A stretch of 9,585 bases of DNA from an uncultured Collinsella sp. (GTDB lineage: Bacteria; Actinomycetota; Coriobacteriia; Coriobacteriales; Coriobacteriaceae), in the NCBI GenBank assembly GCA_900762015.1, contig CAAFEX010000085.1, positions 1 through 9,585 of the forward strand. Direction: 5' to 3'. Of the stretch, positions 5,296 to 9,585 are shown one piece after another (positions within the stretch are counted from its first letter, which is position 1; each line of letters starts with the position of its first letter). The notes beneath the pieces were generated by a model. The model saw only the letters and a list, made by a program, of their open reading frames with translations. It made no database searches and was not told the DNA's origin. Both the position numbers and the translations under genes were made by a program.

Positions 5296-6177
5296 TTACA
5301 GAATCTTAATCGTGAACGAGCGAACGACGGTCTCCTTGGGCTTGGCGACAAGGCAGCCGCGCTTGTGCTCAAGCACGTCGTCCTCATCGGAGCAGGTCGA
5401 AAGGCCGCCCCAGGGCTCAACCGCCACAAAATCGCCCTCGGGCTTACTCCACACAATGAGATATGGGAAGCCCTCAAAGCTCAGGCGGACGCCCTTGTCC
5501 TCGTCCTTCTTAGAAAGCGTGACCTGACGGCTCTCGAGCACATCAAAGATGGTCTCCGCAAAATCGAAGAGCTCATGCGACAGAGGCAGTGTCTTTCCCA
5601 CCATGGGGTTCTTGGAGCGATTGGTCACGTCAATCAAGCCAGTCGAGGGGACGGCGGTGCAAAGCTCCGCAGCCTCGTCTTTATCGAAGCGCAACTCGTA
5701 GTCCGTATAGGCCTCGCCCTCATCGAGCGGACACCTAAAGCCGGGGTGCCCACCGATAAAGAATGGCATGTCCTCGGTGCCCTCGTTGGTAACCTCATAG
5801 GAGACGCGCACGGCGGCGTCTTCGAGCGTATAGCGGGCGACAAGCTTAAACGGATACGGATAATCGCTCAGCAGCGCGGCGTTATCCTCCGAAGCCAGGC
5901 ACATCGCCAGCTCGTTCTCGCCTTGGCTCAGCAGCTTCCACTCCTGCTTGCGCGCAAAGCCGTGGCGAGCGAGCTTTACATGATGCCCGGCAAACGTCAT
6001 GGCGCTGTTGTCGCGCAAGCCTCCGCAAATCGGGAAGCAAATCGGTGCCTGGCCGGACCACACGGCGGGATCGCCCTGCCAAAGATACTCGCGACCTCCA
6101 GCCTCGATTGAGGTAAACGAACCGCCAGCCGTGGACACCTTAATAGAAATCGAATCGTTGGAGAGAGCGTATTCCAT
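5296..6177 (-). CDS. lacX: LacX-like aldose 1-epimerase family protein
   Basis: This 293-residue protein belongs to the shorter LacX/YihR branch of the galactose-mutarotase-like superfamily and differs from GalM at 1330-2382. Visible motifs are FPICGGLRD (48-56), ARHGFAR (70-76) with H72, GGHPGF (142-147) with H144, and the catalytic Glu in AVEPWGG (252-258, E254). Members are predicted to interconvert anomers of sugars or phosphorylated sugars; the exact substrate is not known. In lactic acid bacteria lacX sits in the tagatose-6-phosphate lac operon beside lacC-type genes, which agrees with its position just upstream of lacC here. ATG 6177 has an AAAGGATGG ribosome binding site. It appears to be the first gene of the lacX-lacC-yhcH unit and diverges from the flavodoxin-like gene. 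Confidence 0.88.
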   Translation of the reverse strand: MEYALSNDSISIKVSTAGGSFTSIEAGGREYLWQGDPAVWSGQAPICFPICGGLRDNSAMTFAGHHVKLARHGFARKQEWKLLSQGENELAMCLASEDNAALLSDYPYPFKLVARYTLEDAAVRVSYEVTNEGTEDMPFFIGGHPGFRCPLDEGEAYTDYELRFDKDEAAELCTAVPSTGLIDVTNRSKNPMVGKTLPLSHELFDFAETIFDVLESRQVTLSKKDEDKGVRLSFEGFPYLIVWSKPEGDFVAVEPWGGLSTCSDEDDVLEHKRGCLVAKPKETVVRSFTIKIL

Positions 6178-6262
6178 TGCCCATCCTTTCGAACAACTGC
6201 TTTTTGCTCACAAGTACCCGTCTCGGCCCTGACCAAAGGACAAACCTGCACGTTCATCGATG

Positions 6263-6299
6263 TGTACGGTATCCCAGCCATGCAACGGGGTACCATACA
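6263..6299. promoter_or_regulatory. Imperfect palindrome, candidate operator
   Basis: TGTACGGTATCCC (6263-6275) and GGGGTACCATACA (6287-6299) are complementary at 11 of 13 positions, with an 11-base spacer. The palindrome lies in the 156-base divergent gap between the lacX-like gene and the flavodoxin-like gene, 34 bases before the flavodoxin start. It could be the binding site of a dimeric regulator acting on one or both genes. I could not place convincing -35/-10 boxes around it. Confidence 0.45.
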
Positions 6300-6333
6300 G
6301 ACATTGATGCAATTACAGCTGAAAGGCCTTCTT

Positions 6334-6918
6334 ATGCGAACCATCATCCTCTACGCCTCGCGCCACCACGGCAATACGAAAAAGCTCGTGGACGCCATCG
6401 TCGAGGCGCACCCCGAGATCGATACCCTCGACGTCAAGGCGCTCGGCAAAAACGAGTACCCCGACCTGCACGAATATCATCTAATCGGTGTCGCCACGGG
6501 CATCTATTACTCCGAGATCGACAAGGACATGGCACGCGTGCTCACGAACGTGCTGCAGCCGCAGGACAAGGTGTTTGGCCTTATGACCTACGGTGGCAAA
6601 AACAAGTGGTACGGCAAGGATATCGATGGCATCTGCCGCATGAGGCAGGCCATCTTTATGGGCGTCTACGGCTGCCCCGGCTTTGATACGTGGGGGCCGT
6701 TCAAGCTCGCCGGCGGTGTCCAAAAGGGACACCCGACCGCTGAGGAAATTAAGGGCGCCGTCGACTTCTTCGACAAGATCGAAGACGAGTATGGCGACAT
6801 CATCGTCGAAGAGTACGCCAAGCGCGAGAAGCGTCTAGCATACGAGAAGGAGCATCCTGCGGGAGGCCTGGTGGCCGGCGTCAAGCGCACGGCAAAGAAG
6901 ATCGCTAACAAGCTGTAA
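6334..6918 (+). CDS. Flavodoxin-fold protein
   Basis: The 194-residue cytoplasmic protein begins with the flavodoxin FMN phosphate-binding loop, ILYASRHHGNTKKL (5-18), with a central GVATGIYYSEID (52-63) and an FGLMTYGGKNKW segment (81-92). These fit the strand and loop order of a flavodoxin-like FMN domain. The middle and C-terminal parts (residues about 100-194) are less familiar, and the tail is basic (KRTAKKIANKL, 184-194). Such proteins carry electrons or reduce small molecules; the partner is unknown. I chose ATG 6334 because GAAAGG lies just upstream and the strand leading into the P-loop starts there; an upstream in-frame ATG at 6262 would add 24 residues with no flavodoxin character. 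The gene is alone on the plus strand inside a minus-strand sugar cluster and has its own terminator, so its role in sugar use is doubtful. Confidence 0.85.
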   Translation: MRTIILYASRHHGNTKKLVDAIVEAHPEIDTLDVKALGKNEYPDLHEYHLIGVATGIYYSEIDKDMARVLTNVLQPQDKVFGLMTYGGKNKWYGKDIDGICRMRQAIFMGVYGCPGFDTWGPFKLAGGVQKGHPTAEEIKGAVDFFDKIEDEYGDIIVEEYAKREKRLAYEKEHPAGGLVAGVKRTAKKIANKL

Positions 6919-6949
6919 CTGTGAAGGTGCTTTTGAGCGTTTAACCCAT

Positions 6950-6987
6950 ACGGCGGGTCCGAGCAGATTCGGGCCCGCCGTCTTTTT
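6950..6987 (+). terminator. Terminator of the flavodoxin-like gene
   Basis: A 13-bp stem, ACGGCGGGTCCGA (6950-6962) with TCGGGCCCGCCGT (6969-6981), has one G-U wobble and a 6-nt loop, followed by a TTTTT run (6983-6987). It sits in the 75-base gap between convergent flavodoxin and nagA. There is no A-run on the left, so it is unlikely to be efficient for nagA. Confidence 0.9.
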
Positions 6988-6993
6988 CTATCG

Positions 6994-8163
6994 CTACTCG
7001 GTAAAGGCGTTGCCGACGCTCTGGCCGCCAACATACGTCTCGACGAGGGTGAGCTCATGGTCGAACACGACAAAGTCGGCGTCGCGACCCGGCATGATGC
7101 TGCCGCACTTATCCTCGATGTGCGCGGAGCGTGCCGGCACCTCGGTTGCCATGCGAATGGCAATATCGGCGCTTGCGATGCCCCAGTCGACGATGTTCTT
7201 GACGCCCTGGGCAAGCGTGAGCACCGATCCGGCAATGCTCTTGCCGTCGGCGAGCCAGCACAGGTTGTCCTTCATGATGACGTCCATGCCACCACTGGTG
7301 TAGCTGCCCTCGGGCATGCCGCCACAACCCAGGCAGTCGGTGATGAGCACCGTGTGCTGCCAGCCCTTTGCCTGCAGCAGTGCCTTGATGGCGGCAGGGT
7401 TTACGTGCTTGCCGTCACAGATGATCTCGGCGTAGGTCTCGGGCGTGGACATGGCAGCACCCACGACACCGGGCTCACGGTGATGCAGCCCGCGCTGGCC
7501 GTTATAGGTATGCGTAAAGCAGCTGGCACCGGCGTTGATGGCGGCGATGCACTCATCGTAGGTGGCGTCGGAGTGACCGATGCTGGTCACTACACCCTTT
7601 GCGTTCAGAGCAGCCGCATAAGCAGCGGCACCGTCGCGCTCGGCCGCCATGGCGCTCTTAACGATGCGACCACCCGCAGCCTCCTGCCACTGATCGAAGA
7701 CCTCCTCGGAGGGATCGATAAGATAAGCGGGGTTCTGCGCGCCCACGTGCTTCATGGTAAAGAAGGGGCCCTCCAGGTAGATGCCCTGAATGCGGGCACC
7801 GCAGAAGTCAGGGCCGCGACCCTCGTCCGCCTGAGCGATGGCAGCGCAGGCGTCCTTGATCTGCTCGACGCCATCGGTGAACGTCGTGGGCAGCCAGCTG
7901 GTGGTACCGCGACGGGCGAGCTCGGTCGAGCTGATATCGATGCCCTCGGGATCGTTATCGGTAGTTGAGTGGTTGTAGAAGCCATGGATGTGAGTATCGA
8001 CCATGCCCGGTGCGATCCACGATCCCGTGTAGTCCTTAATCTCGCAAGAGGGCTCGTCGGCCTGCCAGGCGCCAAAGACGCCATCCTCGACCATAAGATA
8101 GCCGCCCAGTTGCGGGCCTGCCGGCAAGAAGAACTTGTCAGCCTTAATTGCGTACGCGCTCAT
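6994..8163 (-). CDS. nagA: N-acetylglucosamine/N-acetylgalactosamine-6-phosphate deacetylase
   Basis: This amidohydrolase removes acetate from GlcNAc-6-phosphate or GalNAc-6-phosphate. The 389-residue protein is of normal length and all metal and catalytic motifs are present: DTHIHG (56-61, H58/H60), YLEGPF (129-134, E131), GHSDA (196-200, H197), THTYNG (217-222, H218), CDGKH (249-253), and ITDCLGCGG (274-282) with catalytic D276. Starting at ATG 8163 gives an AGGAG ribosome binding site at a five-base spacing. An in-frame GTG at 8169 would leave almost no spacing and is not used here. It follows agaS, so a role in GalNAc use (AgaA-type) is likely, but NagA and AgaA cannot be told apart by eye. 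A terminator between agaS and nagA suggests attenuated read-through or a separate promoter; a minus-strand TATAAG at 8203-8208 is a possible -10. Confidence 0.93.
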   Translation of the reverse strand: MSAYAIKADKFFLPAGPQLGGYLMVEDGVFGAWQADEPSCEIKDYTGSWIAPGMVDTHIHGFYNHSTTDNDPEGIDISSTELARRGTTSWLPTTFTDGVEQIKDACAAIAQADEGRGPDFCGARIQGIYLEGPFFTMKHVGAQNPAYLIDPSEEVFDQWQEAAGGRIVKSAMAAERDGAAAYAAALNAKGVVTSIGHSDATYDECIAAINAGASCFTHTYNGQRGLHHREPGVVGAAMSTPETYAEIICDGKHVNPAAIKALLQAKGWQHTVLITDCLGCGGMPEGSYTSGGMDVIMKDNLCWLADGKSIAGSVLTLAQGVKNIVDWGIASADIAIRMATEVPARSAHIEDKCGSIMPGRDADFVVFDHELTLVETYVGGQSVGNAFTE

Positions 8164-8225
8164 ATGCACTCCTTGCTTCTAAAGCAGTTGACTGTGTTGA
8201 TGCTTATACCCAGCTCACGTAAAAC

Positions 8226-8262
8226 AAAAAGCGCCCGCCCGCCGTTATGAGCGGACGGGCGC
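8226..8262 (-). terminator. Terminator between agaS and nagA
   Basis: On the minus strand GCGCCCGTCCGC (8262-8251) pairs over 12 positions, with one G-U, to GCGGGCGGGCGC (8242-8231) and is followed by TTTTT (8230-8226). It begins about 18 bases past the agaS stop codon. It should end most agaS transcripts before nagA. Confidence 0.9.
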
Positions 8263-8280
8263 CCTTACAGGGGGACGCGA

Positions 8281-9447
8281 TTAAGCGGTGAAGGGGTGAA
8301 TCGTCACGCCCTTAACCACGCGGTTGACCGTGCCGGTGGGGCTCGGCGTATCGGGCGTGTTGCCCACGCGCACGGAGTTGAGCAGGCTGATAGCCTGAGC
8401 AAACATCACGAACGGCAGTGCAAGGTAGCCCTCGGGAAGTGCCTCGTAGCCCTTAAAGGTGAAGGACTCACCCTCGTAGACGGTAGCACCTTCCTGCTGA
8501 ACGGCGATGGTGTGCTGAGCGATCTCGTCGCCACCGATCTCGTTGAGGATGTCGATGTCGTACTGACGGGTGTAGGCGTCGTTGTTGACGAACACGAAGA
8601 CGAGCGTCTTATCGTCGACGAAGGACTTAGGTCCGTGACGATAGCCCATGGAGGTGTCGTAGGAAGTAGCGACCAGACCGTGAGCGAGCTCGAGAATCTT
8701 GAGCTGGCTCTCCTGGGCAAGGCCACCGAAGGAGCCAGAACCCAAGTAGGTCACGCGGTTAAAGTCGCCAGCCAGGTAATCGGCGATCTCGGGCTCACGG
8801 GAGATGACCTCCTCGCCCATCTTGGCAATCGTCTCGACCCACTCGGCCTTCTGCTCGTCAGAGGCAGTGTCGAAAATAAGGGTGGAGAGCAGGGTCATGC
8901 AGGAATAAGAACCGGTCATGGCGAAGCCCTTGTCGTTGGCGCGCGGAATGAGCAGCGTCAGCGCGTTGGGATCATCGGCAGACTCGACGGCGAGCTTGCC
9001 CTCGGGAGCGCAGGTGATGTTGAGGAACTTGACGTTGTGGACGAGCTCCTTGGCAACGGCAACGGCGGCAAGGCTCTCGGGGCTGTTGCCAGAGCGGGCA
9101 AAGGAAACCACGAGCGTGGGGTCCTCGGCGCGCAGGAAGTCGCGCGGGGCGCTCACGATGTCGGTCGTGGCGATGGGCTTAAAGTCGTAGAGATCAGTGT
9201 TGCCAGCGTGACGCAGGTACGGGGCGCAGGTATCGCCAACGTAGTCGGACGTACCGGCACCGGTGAAGACAACGGACAGACGACCCTCGCCCATAGCGCG
9301 AGCCTCGGCCAGAAAGGCCTCAATGGCCTCCTTGTTCTCGCGGTAGATGTTGAGCGTATCACGCCAAAGCTCGGGCTGCTGAGCAATCTCGGCCGTGGTG
9401 ATCTGGGCGCCGAGCTCGGTGAGCTCCTCGACACTCTTCTCGAACAT
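8281..9447 (-). CDS. agaS: AgaS-like SIS-domain sugar-phosphate isomerase/deaminase
   Basis: This 388-residue cytoplasmic protein has two SIS (sugar isomerase) domains like GlmS and AgaS. The first contains TGAGTSDYVG (62-71) and the phosphate-binding ARSGNSPES (117-125). The second contains YLGSGSFGGLAQESQLK (234-250) and the hallmark YRHGPKS (269-275). AgaS converts galactosamine-6-phosphate to tagatose-6-phosphate with loss of ammonia in the N-acetylgalactosamine pathway. Beside NagA and LacC it supplies the middle step of that route. Length is typical for AgaS and shorter than GlmS, and the glutaminase domain of GlmS is absent. ATG 9447 is preceded by a GAGAGAGG ribosome binding site. A consensus -10 box lies 40 bases upstream and a NagR-like palindrome overlaps the -35 position. 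Confidence 0.92.
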   Translation of the reverse strand: MFEKSVEELTELGAQITTAEIAQQPELWRDTLNIYRENKEAIEAFLAEARAMGEGRLSVVFTGAGTSDYVGDTCAPYLRHAGNTDLYDFKPIATTDIVSAPRDFLRAEDPTLVVSFARSGNSPESLAAVAVAKELVHNVKFLNITCAPEGKLAVESADDPNALTLLIPRANDKGFAMTGSYSCMTLLSTLIFDTASDEQKAEWVETIAKMGEEVISREPEIADYLAGDFNRVTYLGSGSFGGLAQESQLKILELAHGLVATSYDTSMGYRHGPKSFVDDKTLVFVFVNNDAYTRQYDIDILNEIGGDEIAQHTIAVQQEGATVYEGESFTFKGYEALPEGYLALPFVMFAQAISLLNSVRVGNTPDTPSPTGTVNRVVKGVTIHPFTA

Positions 9448-9486
9448 TTCTAATACCTCTCTCTAGAAGTAATCCTCTGACGTGCA

Positions 9487-9492
9487 ATTATA
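9487..9492 (-). promoter_or_regulatory. -10 box of the agaS promoter
   Basis: Read on the minus strand this is a perfect TATAAT, 40 bases upstream of the agaS ATG. At the 17-base spacing the -35 position reads CTACCA, far from TTGACA, and falls inside the palindrome at 9508-9523. Confidence 0.65.
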
Positions 9493-9507
9493 CACTTCAG
9501 TTGGTTA

Positions 9508-9523
9508 TCTGGTAGTAACCAGT
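9508..9523 (-). promoter_or_regulatory. NagR/DasR-like operator (dre-type site)
   Basis: On the minus strand the 16-mer ACTGGTTACTACCAGA has CTGGT/ACCAG arms around a 4-base centre. The known DasR/NagR (GntR family) operator is close to ACTGGTCTAGACCAGT; 11 of 16 positions agree, including both TGGT/ACCA half-sites, while the centre differs. It covers the -35 region of agaS, where a bound repressor would block transcription. An overlapping TGGTTA (9502-9507) / TAACCA (9516-9521) inverted repeat is an alternative reading. Confidence 0.5.
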
Positions 9524-9585
9524 TAAATGCAAAGAATCATCATATGGAAACGATGCGAACACTAGTCGCTACGCTGATGGTAAAC

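Noticed and set aside
8296..9453. Long plus-strand open frame opposite agaS
   Set aside because: Antisense shadow; the minus strand carries both SIS-domain motifs.
9544..9585. Plus-strand open frame from ATG 9544 to the window end, divergent from agaS
   Set aside because: It is 14 codons long with no good ribosome binding site and no recognisable motif. It may be the start of a divergent regulator, but this cannot be supported here.

Overview
This window looks like chromosomal DNA of a gut actinobacterium of the class Coriobacteriia, most likely Collinsella or a close relative. The signs are moderately high G+C coding DNA with many GCC/CTG/GAC codons, strong Shine-Dalgarno sites, GC-rich hairpin terminators, and a dense set of amino-sugar and galactose genes. 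The genus is an inference, because the window holds no rRNA or marker gene.

Layout, left to right. Positions 1-359 hold no convincing gene but carry two related tandem hairpins (100-242). A DeoR-family sugar regulator (360-1124, minus) diverges from galactose mutarotase galM (1330-2382, plus), which ends in a strong terminator. Next is a gene-free stretch with a 152-bp element bounded by 25-nt inverted repeats (2490-2641). It is followed by an orphan PTS mannose-family IIB protein (2708-3190, minus) whose phosphoryl-accepting His is replaced by Tyr. A tRNA-Thr(CGT) with promoter and terminator lies at 3280-3457.

The rest is mainly a minus-strand amino-sugar/tagatose cluster, read right to left: agaS (SIS-domain isomerase/deaminase), a terminator, nagA (GlcNAc/GalNAc-6-P deacetylase), then lacX-like aldose epimerase, lacC (tagatose-6-phosphate kinase), a 43-codon C-terminal remnant of a second nagA, and a YhcH-family protein. 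A plus-strand flavodoxin-like gene (6334-6918) splits the cluster between nagA and lacX.

Together these genes fit catabolism of N-acetylgalactosamine or related mucin sugars. The phosphorylated sugar is deacetylated by NagA, deaminated and isomerised by AgaS to tagatose-6-phosphate, and phosphorylated by LacC to tagatose-1,6-bisphosphate. The mutarotases and the YhcH protein would handle anomers. The transporter and the tagatose-bisphosphate aldolase are not in the window. A site close to the DasR/NagR operator overlaps the agaS promoter. The main points for follow-up are the His-to-Tyr IIB, the nagA remnant, the two classes of intergenic hairpin element, and the NagR-like operator. I found no clear new multi-gene system.
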